From the NCBI GenBank assembly GCA_003290165.1, contig QNQO01000225.1, positions 62,001-126,000 on the forward strand: DNA of 64,000 bases, read 5' to 3'. A program made the translations under genes and the position numbers. Position 1 is the first letter of the stretch. Every line of letters starts with the position of its first letter. Shown here in pieces: positions 9,848-20,880 of the stretch. Below the pieces are notes generated by a model. It did no database searches and was not told the origin of the DNA. It saw only the letters and a program-made list of their open reading frames with translations. Source of the stretch: Berberis thunbergii. Lineage: Eukaryota; Streptophyta; Magnoliopsida; Ranunculales; Berberidaceae.

Positions 9848-10131
9848 ATACTATTCACGGCTTAAAACCGTGGCTAAAAGATTAGCAACGGTTTTAAGCC
9901 GTTGCTAAACTTGCCACGGCTTAAAACCGTTGCTAAACTTTTAGCAACGGTTTAGAACCGTGGCTAAAGCATCAACCGTCCTGAATATAAAACCGTTGCT
10001 ACAATTTTAGCAACGGTTTATAGCCGTTACAAAGGATTTCGCGACGCACCTGTAGTCCACGGCTCTTAGCCGTGGCAATGGCTTACGCCCATGGTATAGA
10101 ACCGTTGCTAATGGGGGTTTTTGGTGTAGTG
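9848..10131. repeat. CACTA subterminal repeats and right terminal inverted repeat
   Basis: Multiple copies of a motif close to TAGCAACGGTTTTAAGCC, and its inverse, lie head-to-head and head-to-tail and form palindromes. Variants read GCCACGGCTTAAAACCGT and ACCGTTGCTA. The array ends at the GGTGTAGTG terminus. In characterised CACTA elements such arrays bind the element's own transposition protein. An A-run of about 20 bases (near 9829-9848) precedes it. Confidence 0.85.
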
Positions 10132-10575
10132 ATAGATATATCGGGTGGTACAGGCTCATCATAACAAAATGAATTGCACAAAGATGATGAACTAGACCAC
10201 TCAACAACACCCCCAAACCTGGAATCAATACTACCTATGGGATGTAGTCTCTCCTTAGATGCATCATCCAATAACGACCCAACTATTTCTTGAATTATAG
10301 GATCATTCGTATCATAAAAATAGTCCAGGCAGGACTCCAAAGAATATGGGGAATTAGACTTCATGCAAAAGACATTAGGAAAGGCATATGTCGAATGTAT
10401 CATCATGAAAAGGTGAGGAAAGGAATGGGTCGGAAAGCACAATGTCTCAATAGAAGGCGTCAGTTTTGACTCATTGAGTAGAAGAAGTTCAACTTTAAGC
10501 TTCCATGTGTAACCCGGATCCATAATAGGGGCTGAATCAAGGAAAACATTCACTTCCCTAATGAAATCATTAATA

Positions 10576-11179
10576 TCAAAGTCTAAACTGAAGTGAGTCA
10601 AACATGCCACTAAAGGGGTCATCTAATGCAGACTGCAATAAGGAATTTTCCACCGAACTTTCAATCATGTTAACTTCACAAACATCTTCAAACTCAGAAG
10701 GTTGTTGGCTTACATTAAATACATTGAGTTCGACTATCATGTTACCAAATGATAATTTCATGGTTCCAATCCTACAATTAATAATATCATTAGATGTTGC
10801 CAAAAATGGGCGACCCAAAATAACTGAAATGTGGCTGGCAGGATTGTAAACAGGTTGTGTATCAAAGACTATGAAGTCCATAGAAAAAAAATTCAACCTC
10901 AATGATCACATCCTCTACAACACCGCGGGGAACTCTGATTGACCTATCTGCCCATTACAGCGTTACATTAGTCAGTTTTAGCCCGCCGAGACCTAATTGC
11001 TCATAAACAGAGTATGACAACAAATTAACACTCGCCCCCAAATCCAACAATGCCTTATCAATCATATGATCACCAATAACACAAGAAATAGTCGGGCACC
11101 CAGGATCCCTATACTTAGGCGAGGTTTTCTGTTGAATAATTGATCTTACTTGCTCAGCGAGGAAGGTTTTTTTTTGCAC
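10576..11179 (-). pseudogene. Retropepsin-like aspartic protease, Ty3 copy 1
   Basis: Reads CVIGDHMIDKALLDLGASVN then LLSYSVYEQLGLG. DLGASVN is the plant Ty3 form of the active-site DTG/DSG loop. Further on it has the LGRPFLATSNDIINCR and KLSFGNM blocks that follow protease in plant gypsy elements. After this the frame continues into LTPSIETLCF and similar text rather than reverse transcriptase. The split between frames near 10900-10950 indicates decay. Confidence 0.7.
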
Positions 11180-12212
11180 ATGTGGGCTTTCGCTTTTGTG
11201 TGCAAAGATCCTTTAAAAACTTGGCATAGGTAGGAACTTGCTTAATAGCATTGAGCAATGGAATATTAATGTGAACTTGTTTAAAATTTTCCATTACATC
11301 GTTAGCATTTGTTCCTTTCTTTGCCGGAGCTAACCGTGATGGAAACGGTGCCCTAGGCAAATAAAATGCCTGAGTGGGGTCTGAGTCAAGAGGATCATCA
11401 TTAAAAGGTGAGGTTTTATCAACATCCTTGTCAGATGGAGATGCAACCTGCTTTGACTTAGACGAAGATGCAACGACACTTAAATCGGGCAATTGTACCC
11501 GATTGTCAACCTGTTTCCACTCCTAAGGGTAGTAATAGATTTGACATCTTCATGGCATGACTCGGATGTACTACCAACTACGAATTTACCCTTTGGGTTT
11601 GGAATAGGTTGACTAGGAAATCTTCCTAGCTCTTTCTCAGATAATGACTGAGCAATGTTACTCATAACAATCTCAAGTCTACAGATTGTTGTTGAGTCAC
11701 GACTTTCAACTCTGATATGTCCTTAGAGTTATGCTCAATCATACTTTATGTGCACAACAAAAAATGATTAACTGTTTCCTCTAAACTTGACGTGTTTGAT
11801 GAAGGAACTTGGTTGAAAAATGTCTAACAGGGCTAGGGGCTTGAGAAGCCTAGGAGACAACAACAAGTCCCCCTTGGTGTGGAACCAGGAGAGATTTGAT
11901 TGTTGGAGAATCCTAGATTGTAATAGTTAGGTTGTGAATTATTACCAGGTCGGCACATTGCATTAAAAGAGTTGACTTTTTTAGCATAGTATGCGGGATA
12001 ATCGTTTTGCAAGTCACAATTAGCTATTGAATTGCTAGGACTCGAACATGCAGCACAGACCTCAGATGGCATTAGCGAGAGGTGCAGGTTGAGTCAAATT
12101 CAAAAGTGCATCTATCTTTTGAGCCATAGTCATAACAAATGTCTCTAACTTCGAGGGAGAAAAGGGGTGAACAAATGTATCTCTAACTTCATATATACCG
12201 CCCTTACGCATA
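11154..12212 (-). pseudogene. gag C-terminal part, Ty3 copy 1
   Basis: Fragments in several frames, all minus. A knuckle-like segment near 12030-12060 reads CAACSSPSNSIANC, spaced like the gag CCHC knuckle (C-x2-C-x4-H-x4-C) but with Asn in the His position. It is followed by the basic, polar linker typical before protease. Frame changes near 11840, 11500 and 11170 show decay. The N-terminal gag part present in copy 2 is missing because the copy ends at 12212. Confidence 0.65.
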
Positions 12213-12828
12213 GCCACTCCCTTTACACGCCCACCTCCTCAATTTAGTCCCCTTCAACTCTTCCACAACACTCCCACATCCCCTCCACCTTTTGAACCAA
12301 CATCCTCTACCCCTCCAATACACCATCTTTCCCAACAGGCCTCTACCACCCATACTGAAAATTTGATCCGCATTTCGGAAATGCAATTGACAAAAAATTT
12401 GACTATCCTGACCTCTGCTTTTGAAGTTCAAACTGAGCTCGACAAGAATATCAAGGAACTTCGCGCTGTGGTCAAATATTTCCACCATCAGAAACTTTGA
12501 AAAAAGTTTTCGCATACAGAATGGAAGGCCAGTGGGAATCTTCTCATCCCTTCCATGTTAAACAGCTGGATAGAGGACATGATTAAGCTAGTACCTACTA
12601 TCTCATTCAGTTTGCTCACAAATACGACACGGGGAATGCTCTTAACTCCAAAACTTGGGTCCTTTTCGGTTGGCTTGTTTTGATCAAACTATGGGTGGAA
12701 TAGTACATATCTGTCAATTTCTATATTGTGCCTTGCTAGATCCGATTCCATGAATTTCCCACCAAAACATCACTTTGAAAGATGTCCAAACCTTGGCTCT
12801 CGAAGACTCATGGAAGTGGATCTATTTA
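12213..12828 (+). mobile_element. L1 LINE fragment (ORF1 N-terminal part)
   Basis: Plus-strand counterpart of the 5' part of the LINE at 31860-33160. It starts GCCACTCCCTTTACACGCCC and runs through a segment reading EGQWESSHPFHVKQLDRGHD, the DUF4283-like start of L1 ORF1, with a stop soon after. It gives the uninterrupted version of the site where a hAT element sits in the other LINE. Both ends are abrupt: Ty3 gag on the left and the fold-back element on the right. Confidence 0.7.
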
Positions 12829-14230
12829 GCGGTCGGTGTACACAACTGTGTCACACTAGCACTATATCCATTTTGCCCCCCCCCCCCACACCCCCCGCCT
12901 GCATCATTTTTTACCTATTATATATACCTATTTTAACTGTAAAAAAAATTAATAGAGTTAAATGGGCTTTTTGTCAGTTTATTATTTATAATAGATTCAG
13001 CTGTCGATGGGGTGGCCCCACAAGCACAAAAAGAGGCAAAACTTTATTGGAAAATGACTTTTAAGGCATACTTTTTTTTTTACAAAATAGACAATTTATA
13101 TACCGTAGTTGATGTAATGACTAATTTGTGTCTAATTTTATACTTTTATTACCAATAAGGACTCGTTCATTAACCCATGCTAACTTATAAAATTATAGGA
13201 CATATTTACCTGAGCAAATAGAAAACATAATTTTATACTTTTATGACCAACAAGGAGTTTTTAATTAATGATTCTATTTTTATTTTTTATTCTTTTTACT
13301 TTTTTCCCTTAACCCCTCTTATTATTTGTACAAATAATTTCTTTAGCTGCACTTTGAACAATTATTTTATGTCATTTGTTAGCTACAAATCACTGCATTA
13401 ATATTTTCATGTTAGCATTTTTTTATTCATGAATGTTTTGTCACTCTGAATTTGTTTGTACTTTGTATTTTACCGATCGTAAAGGTATATTTGAGTTTGT
13501 AGAGCAATTTTTTTCTTCAATTAATGGTTGCTTCAATTCTCTATCACTATTTAGTTTACATGAAATTATTTATTCAATATTTGATCTCATTTTACCTATG
13601 AGACTATGCTCATGCTCTGTGATAGATAGTTTGTGACTAAATAGTGACAGAGAATAAAATTTATTATACCCATGCATTGACGAATAGGAAATCAAAATTT
13701 GATAATGGAAAAATTGATTTATTAACTACATTATGGAATAAGAAGCAATGATAACTAAAACCAAATTTCTAATTATCGTCAAGAAAGGTAATGCATGGGT
13801 ACCTGTAAAGTTTTCGAATCAAATTTATGAAAAGTTAATCAAATTAATTTGGTTAACTAATTAAAACCAAATTTTTAATCATCATTAACTACATTATAAA
13901 AAGTTTACCAAACCTTGGCATAATAATTAGATTAACTAGTTGGTCAATGAAAACTTATAAAATTTATAATTGGTTGGTCATAATTACAATCATTAATATC
14001 TAACTACCAGCGGCATGGGTGGGAGGGGTTAAGGGTAAAAAAAAACTACAATCATTAATAAAATAGTCTTTGTTGGTCATAAAAGTATAAAATTAGGTTT
14101 TTTATTTGTTTAAGAATGGTCAAGATATCATATAACTTTATCAATTAACTTTGGTTAATAAAAGAGTCTTTACTAGTCATAAAAGTAGGCATAAATTAGC
14201 CATTACATCAACTATGTCTTGGTACATAGA
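12829..14230. mobile_element. Fold-back / long-TIR DNA element, copy A
   Basis: Contains two long inverted arms: about 13095-13270 (GTTGATGTAATGACTAATTT onward) and about 14040-14215 (its inverse, ending ATTACATCAACTATG). A further asymmetric left extension starts GGTCGGTGTACACAAC. The whole unit matches copy B at 34195-35570 in inverted orientation, arms, core and extension included. No transposase frame is present. A 12-C run at 12876-12887 lies in the extension. It could be a non-autonomous MULE or another fold-back class. Target duplications are not resolved. Confidence 0.65.
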
Positions 14231-14235
14231 AAATA

Positions 14236-15340
14236 GGTGCATTGCAAATAGCGATGTTGTTTTGGAAAACATTTTCTTCCCACCAAATTCCTCTGCATCT
14301 TCGTCCTCAATGAACCCTGCTTCACTTCGTCCCTACGTCTTCTTCGTCCTTAATGAGCCTGCGAGAGAAAGAGGATAACGAGAGGGAAACAACGAAGAAG
14401 GACAAAAGAGATCAGAAAATAGGGAGACGAGAAAAGGGGAACAAAGAGCTTGAGATGCTACGATCAGTTCCTCTGCCTGCTGCTGCGTGTTGCTGATTTT
14501 CTTCGTCTTCCTCTGTTTCAATGTGTTTTGTGAGAGAGGGGACGAATGGAGAGATGAAGAACGTGATGAATGTGGCAAAATGGTGGAAGAGATTGTTATG
14601 GTGTGGTGGTGGTTTGTTGTTTTGTGTCAGGGTTGTTGTGAGTGCAAGCTCCTTTGTGGCTGCGAGATAGAGCAATGAAAAGGGAGGTGAGGGGAACCCA
14701 AAAGAGATGAAGATAGGGGACTTGATGAAGAAGAAGCTCTGGTGAGATGGATTGTGGCTAGTGGTGGTGATATTGTGGCGCGAGGAAGAAGAAGGGAAGA
14801 GATGGAGGTGAGATGGGGTGGGGTGGCTGAACTGTCGGTACTTCTATCGAGCGAGAATTGTCGGCAGAGTGGACGATGAGATGGTGTTGGTGGCTGTAAA
14901 AACATAGAAGAATAATAGGGACGTGGAAGAGAGATGTGGGAGGAGGGTGAGGCCATGATGGAACAGGAGGATAAGGACGAGAAGGACGGGGGAATAGGTG
15001 GCGGCACTGTGATTCTCATATCGAGTGAGGATTGCCGGCAGGGTGGACGTGATTAGTGGTTGCAAAAAAAAACAGGAGGAGGAAAGGGTCGTGGAAAGAA
15101 AGTAGGCCAGAAAAATGAGAGGGGAGAGAGGAAGACTAAATAGGGTTTTCTCCCTTTCTCTTGGTTAGTTTGGGTTTGGTTTTATAGGTAAGCTTTTGGG
15201 ATTGGGCTCTATTATTGACTTCACCGTCCGCACCACTTTGGGCTAGGTTTTCCAAACTCGTCGCGTTAAGGCGATTTCATCGTTTAAGCTAATTTTCCTA
15301 CAAAAACATGAAAACAATATGATTAGAAAAAGAAGAAGAA

Positions 15341-15380
<40 letters not shown>

Positions 15381-15422
15381 TTAAATTAGATGATATTTTA
15401 TGTAATAACTATGTGAATATCA
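14236..15422 (-). repeat. 3' LTR of Ty3 copy 2, truncated
   Basis: Matches 22735-23892 over nearly its length, starting (minus) at TGATATTCACATAG at 15422. The last roughly 700 bp present in the other LTR are absent: the match stops at about 14236 where fold-back copy A begins. Open frames inside it (14333-15065) are purine-skewed LTR sequence, not genes. An (AT)n run lies at about 15343-15375. Confidence 0.7.
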
Positions 15423-17893
15423 TATACTCCCAAACCTATATTTTGCTAGTCTTCAAGCAAAACAAGAAAAATTAAATCCTAATCGCATGAATCATATGTT
15501 GTACTAACCTTAAACGTGCAACAAGGTTTTGAACCCCTAGATTACTTCTAGTGGACAAGTTATAGTCTCGTAAGGGTTTCCAGAAATGTTACCCACAAAC
15601 ATTATTGACTCAATCAATTTCAAAGACATGGTCACTCTATTTATTATCCTTAGAGTAATAGTCTAATTGCCAAAAATTTCAGAAAACAACTAACTGTATC
15701 ACAGTAATATATCAAAGAGTTTAGCAACGATTTAATAGTATCCAAATGTTAAATAAATTTCATCAATCATTCTCAACTCGAAGTGTGTGTGTGCATGGCC
15801 TTATCAATATAACTTTCTATTTCACAGTAAAGACACGACTAGACCACCTTTAAAAAGTACGCTACGACTACAAATCTCGCTTGTCACTCAGAAATGAATC
15901 ACTTAGAGATTGGATACTTATCATTCAGTTTATATGTAAGGAAAAAAATAAATTATGGAACACAAACATATCACCTATCCTTATCATGAGAAACAGACTT
16001 TTCAAATAATAAAATGAATATGATCTCATGGATAGGAAGATCAATTACTTTAAGAATGTTGAATCAAACACCAAAGTTCTTGTCTATCCAATCTCCACGT
16101 CTATTAAGCGTACATTTACTTAGGATAGTTAAGGTCTTCATTAGGTTGTAATGAGGCTAAGATTATGGCTAACAAAAATGAAAAATAGTATACAAAAACT
16201 CTCTGAGGATGAATAGACTCTTTAATAAACTCATGGGCACCAAAGATTAAACTTTGTTTCTCAATTCTTCATCATATTTTTTTCTTCATTTCGAAGCATC
16301 AATTTTTTTTTCTATAAAATCAATGACATGCTTTCCCCTTCTACACAATGAAACATTTTAGTTCTAAGGATTCATGAAATATTTAGTTTCGGCTCTTTTT
16401 ATTTGCACATTTCAAATATATATCAACCATACATATTCTTAGAGACATTGGGTAAGGATAAAATTATATATGGGGTATTACTCCATAATTGGAGTTGGTA
16501 ATGGAGATGGTTTAGCAAAGAAAAGGGTATTCAAAGGCTCAAATAGCTACAAAGAGATATGTATTACTGGGTAGGCTAAAGAATGGTTCAGAAAAAAAAA
16601 TGCCTATATCATTTTCTAAGCTCTAGTCGGTATTATGACATCTCAACTAAATAAACCAAGAAGTTCTAGTGTAATAATTAAATTTTAATGTCATTCTCAA
16701 AGCAATCAATAAAATAAACAAGAATAATGAGATCCTCAACGAGATAATGCGGACTCGAAAAGTCAGAGTTTATTTAATAACCCTCGAGAAAAATATAATA
16801 TCTCGAAACTCACAAGGATTAAGTCTCCACTATTGTTCTAAGGCTTTCTAGTTTTTTTTTTATCCCTTAACCCCTTCCACCTTAGATGCTGCCAGCTGGG
16901 CTTGACCCTATGACCTAGTGATACCATCCGCCACTGCTCAACCACTGAGCTATCACACCTTTGGCGAGGCTTTCTAGTTAATATCTTACTCATCAACTTC
17001 AAACTATGCTAACTTGGCTTAAAGTGCAAGAAGAGTCGGGTTGAAAAATCTCATGAAATATATTTAACTTAAAGATAATATCAAACCTTATGCTTTCTAA
17101 TCAATATATAAAAAAGTGATGGCATATATTTCTCAAATTTAAAAGCTTACTTGAAAGCACATTCTCTTCATCGGAAATGAACTCAGATTTTGAATGCTTT
17201 TTCAAATCAAAGAAATTTTCACACAATCATAATCATCTATGTATTCAATGGAGATTGAGTAGAATACAATAGTCAATTGTGAAATACATTTCAGTTCAAA
17301 ATTTTAAAAAATGCACAAAAACTCATAAACCTCACCACCAAACCTAAATCAAACATTGTCCTCAATGTATTACGAAAGAGTTAGATGAATATTATCATGG
17401 GAAATTTTTTACCAATTTCGACGAAATTAGCCACCAATGAACGCTAAAAAATATAAGGACTTTGGACTCATCATGAGAAATTGATAAAAACACATACATG
17501 ACACAAAAATGCACAAATGAAAACAATACACGTACTAGTTGTGAGCCAAAATTGTTACGGAGCTAATGAGTATGAATTAAATGCAAGTAGAAAGAACTCA
17601 AGAATCAATCCAGACTAACCATAATGACACAACTAAAGTTGGGCTGCCTCCAAAAGCGTTTGGCTTAACGTCATCAGGCCGACACATATTCTTCCTCATA
17701 AATGATGTACTATAAAATGATGAAGAAGAACATAGAAAACACTCCCCCAAACCAAGACACTTAGTCCACGATGTTGACTAGATCATGTAGTAACAACCTA
17801 AAAAGTTGATGATCGATCCAACAAATATTAACAACCACATGTGGCACAACAAAAACTAACACACCCAAAAAACTATGAAGATGTCATGCAAAA
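15423..17893 (-). other. Non-coding 3' interior of Ty3 copy 2, with polypurine tract
   Basis: No conserved frame. The minus-strand AGGTTTGGGAG at 15427-15437, immediately before the 3' LTR, is a plausible polypurine tract. The segment GGCTGCCTCCAAAAGCGTTT near 17642 is of a type often seen in the spacer of plant Ty3 elements. The SINE sits within this interval. Confidence 0.5.
16852..16966 (-). mobile_element. tRNA-derived SINE with 11-bp target-site duplication
   Basis: On the minus strand: TAGCTCAGTGGTTGAGC, a tRNA A-box-like segment, and about 35 bases on AGGGTCAAGCCC, a B-box-like segment, then a short body and an A-run (T-run 16852-16860 on plus). It is flanked by identical AGGCTTTCTAG at 16841-16851 and 16967-16977. 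A pol III-type head, oligo-A tail and perfect direct repeats together define a SINE of about 115 bp. Confidence 0.85.
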
Positions 17894-18511
17894 TCATAGA
17901 GAAAATGCAAACGAACTCACAGTAGTAAAGAAGTCATAGAGATCTGGAGCAGAAAAAATGTCACAAATAGTGATATCCAGTAAATGACTCTTGCCTACTC
18001 CTAAAAATTGGCATCCTAAGTTTGGTGTCAAATTAGAAGATTGAATGTGTTGCATAATAAGATGGTCAAAATTAAAATCATCCCTTAAAAACAAAGGATC
18101 CATATAAGTATGGTCAGTTGATGTGAAAATGATGCAAAGAGGTATGTCTATAGATATATCGAGTGGTACAAGTTCATCATAACAAAATGAATTGCACAAA
18201 GATGATGAACTAGACAACTCAACAACACCTCCAAACCTGGAATCAACACTACCTATGGAATGTAGTCTCTCCTTAGATGTGTCATCTGTTAACGACCCAA
18301 CTATTTTTTGAATTATGGATAATTCGTATCATGAAAATCGTCAAGGCAGGACTCCAAAGAATATAGGGAATCGAACTTTGTGCAAGAGTCACTAGGAAGG
18401 AATATGTCGAATGTATCATCATGAAAATGTGGGGAAGGGAATGGGTCGAAGAACACAATAGTCTCAACAGAAGGGGTCAGTTTTGACTCACTAAGTGGAA
18501 CGAGTTCTACT
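17894..18511 (-). pseudogene. C-terminal tail of the gag-protease ORF, Ty3 copy 2
   Basis: Reads KLTPSVETIVFFD and, further, SSSSLCNSFCYDELVPLDIS, parallel to copy 1 (SSSSSLCNSFCYDEPVPPDI at about 10150). In autonomous Ty3 elements reverse transcriptase starts here; neither copy shows it. It ends at a stop at 17894. I do not recognise a domain. Confidence 0.5.
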
Positions 18512-19190
18512 TTACTTCCATGTGTAACCCGGATCCATAATAGGGGCTGAATCAAGCAAAGCATTCACTTCCCTAATGGAATAATCAATATCAAAGTCTA
18601 AATCGAAGTGAGTCAAACATGCCGCTAAGGGATCATCTAATGCAAACTGCAATAAGAAATTCTCTACCGAACTCTCAATCATGTTAACTTCACAAACATC
18701 CTCGGACTCGGGAGGTTGTTGGCTTACATTAAAAACATTGAGTTCGATGGTCATGTTACCAAATGACAGTTTCATGATTTCATTCCTATAGTTAAGAATA
18801 ACATTAGATGTTGCCAAAAATGGGCGACCCAAATGAAATGTGATTGGAGGGATTGTGAACAGATTGTATATCAAAGACTATGAAATCCATAGGAAATAAA
18901 TTTTTCAACCTGAATGATCACATCCTCTATAACACCGTGGGGAACTCTGATTGACTTATCTGCCAATTGCAGTGTTATTTTAGTCGATTTTAGCCGCTAA
19001 AACCAAATTGATCATAAACAGAGTATGACAAAAAATTAACACTCGCCCCCAAATCCAACAATGCCCTATCAATCATATGATCACCAATAACACAAGAAAT
19101 AGTCGGGTATCCAGGATCCCTATACATAGGCGGGGTTCTGTGTTGAATAATTGAGCTTACTTGCTCGGCGATGAAGGCTCTCTTTTGCAC
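18512..19190 (-). pseudogene. Retropepsin-like aspartic protease, Ty3 copy 2
   Basis: Reads CVIGDHMIDRALLDLGASVN then FLSYSVYDQFGFSG, with the DLGASVN active-site loop, followed by LGRPFLATSNVILNYR and KLSFGNMTIELNVFNV. Frames shift near 18880 and 18990, so it is not translatable as one protein. Same layout as copy 1. Confidence 0.7.
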
Positions 19191-19199
19191 ATGTAGCTT

Positions 19200-20880
19200 T
19201 CACTTCTGTGTGCAAAGATCCTTAAAAAATTTGGCATAGGTAGAAACTTGCTTAATAACATCAAGCAATGGAATATTAATGTGAACTTGTTTAAAAATTT
19301 CCATTGCATCGTTAGCATTTGTTCCTTTCTTTGCAGGAGCTAACCGTCATGGAAACAATGCCCTAGGCAAATAAAATGCTTGAGTGGGGTCAGAGTCAAG
19401 AGGAACATCTTTAGAAGGTGAGGCTTTATCAGCCTCCTTGTCAGATGGAGATGCAACCTGCTTTGACTTGGAGATGCAACGACACTTGAATCGGGCAATT
19501 GTACCTGGTTCTCAATCTGTTTTCCACTCCTAAGGGTAGTAATAGATTTGCATCTTCATGGCATGACTTGAATGTACTACCAAACGCGAATTGACCCTTT
19601 AGGTTTGGAACAGGTTGACTAGGAAATTTTCTTGCTTCTCTCGCAGATGATGACTGAGCAATCTTACAACAATCTCAAGTCTATTGATGGCTTGAGATTG
19701 GTGTTGAGTCACGACATTCAACTTTGATATATCCTTAGAGTTCTACTCAATCATACTTTATGTGCGCTGCATAAAACGATTAATCGTTTCCTCTAAACTT
19801 GACGTGTTGGATGGAGAAACTTGGTTAAAGTGAGGTCTAACAGGGCTAGGGCTTGAGGAGTCTGGGAGACAACAACAGGTCCCCCTTGGTGTGGGCCATG
19901 GGCCTAGGAGAGATTTGAATGTTGGGTGAATCCTGGATTGTGTAATAGTTAGGTTGTGAATTATTAGCAGGTTGCTACATAGCATTAAAAGAATTGACTT
20001 GCTCAGAATAGTATGCGAGATAATCGTTTTGCAAGTCACAATTAGATATTGAATGACTAGGACTTGAACATGCAGCATAGACCTCAGATGAAGCATTCGC
20101 AAGAGGTGCAGGTTGAGTCAAATTAAAAAGTGCATCTATCTTTTGAGCCATAGTCATAACATGTCTCTTACTTCGAGGCAGAAGGGGGTGAACAGATGTA
20201 TCTCTAACTTCATATATACCGTCCTTGCGCATATCAGACTCCGTTATCGAATAATATCATTGTTGAGAATTTTTGGAAAGTGTTTCAAAGAACTCCCATA
20301 TCTCATTGACGCTCATCTTCATTAGTGACCCACCACCAGTGGAATCAATCATACGAGGGGTTAATCCATCTTGGAAGTATTGAACTAACCGCCACTTCTC
20401 CAATCTGTGATGGGGACACCTGACAATGAGTTCATTGAATCTTTCCCTGCACTAATAGAAATGTCCGCCCTTTGTTTGTTGAAAATTAGATAAATCTCGT
20501 CGGAGGGCATTCATTTTGTGAATGGAAAAATACTTAGACAAGAACTTTCTTGACAATGCATTCCACGTTGTGATGGATCTTGTCTCTAGTGAATTTAACC
20601 ACGATTTTGCCTTATCTTTCGAAAAATATGGAAACAACCTAAAATGAACTGAATCATCAAAAAAGTTTTGATACTTCAGGGTAGCGCAGATGTTAAGAAA
20701 TTCTTTGACATGAAGTTAAATGTCTTCTTTCTCAAAACCATAGAAAGAGGGTAACAGATGAATAATAAATGGTTTGAGTTCAAAACTATTTGCAGTTGTC
20801 TCAGGTAAGACAATGCAAGACGGAGCATTGCTGAAAAAGGGAATAAGTAATCCTTAAAGGTCTTCTCCTCGTCCATCTCG
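19200..20880 (-). pseudogene. gag, Ty3 copy 2
   Basis: The N-terminal capsid part includes FPYFSKDKAKSWLNSLETRS, TTWNALSRKFLSKYF and HHRLEKWRLVQYFQDGLTPR, the usual plant Ty3 gag blocks. The knuckle region near 20040-20090 reads YAACSSPSHSISNC, where the first Cys has become Tyr. Stops and frame changes (near 20450, 20640, 19760) show decay. The likely start lies near 20876, after 1.1 kb of leader from the primer-binding site. Confidence 0.7.

Larger units (their letters stand above)
1..10131. mobile_element. CACTA (En/Spm) transposon carrying captured host gene fragments; left end outside window
   Basis: The right end is seen directly: the sequence finishes ...TTTTTGGTGTAGTG at 10131, the inverse of the CACTACACCAAAAA terminus typical of plant CACTA elements. 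It is preceded by about 280 bp of inverted and direct subterminal repeats. From 10132 the DNA is Ty3 retrotransposon, matching uninterrupted sequence near 18141-18150, so the element inserted into a retrotransposon. No left terminus and no retrotransposon sequence occur between 1 and 9847, so the left end is inferred to lie before base 1 and the element exceeds 10 kb. No transposase is visible. The interior is a string of exon-intron fragments from at least nine host genes, the pattern called transduplication or Pack-CACTA. A Helitron nested inside could have gathered some fragments, but I saw no convincing Helitron end. Confidence 0.8.
10132..12212 (-). mobile_element. Ty3 LTR-retrotransposon relic, copy 1 (gag C-terminus, protease, tail)
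   Basis: Minus-strand internal region of a Ty3-type element, split at 10131/10132 by the CACTA element and broken off at 12212, where L1 sequence starts. It aligns throughout with the second copy at about 18141-20240. Order on the minus strand is gag zinc-knuckle region, linker, aspartic protease, then a short tail with no reverse transcriptase. No LTR of this copy is visible. Confidence 0.8.

Noticed and set aside
14333..15065. Several overlapping long open frames on both strands
   Set aside because: They lie in the Ty3 LTR (repeated at 22675-23680) and reflect purine strand bias.
16852..16966. A tRNA gene
   Set aside because: Only the promoter-like boxes match; there is no full cloverleaf, and the oligo-A end plus direct repeats show a SINE.
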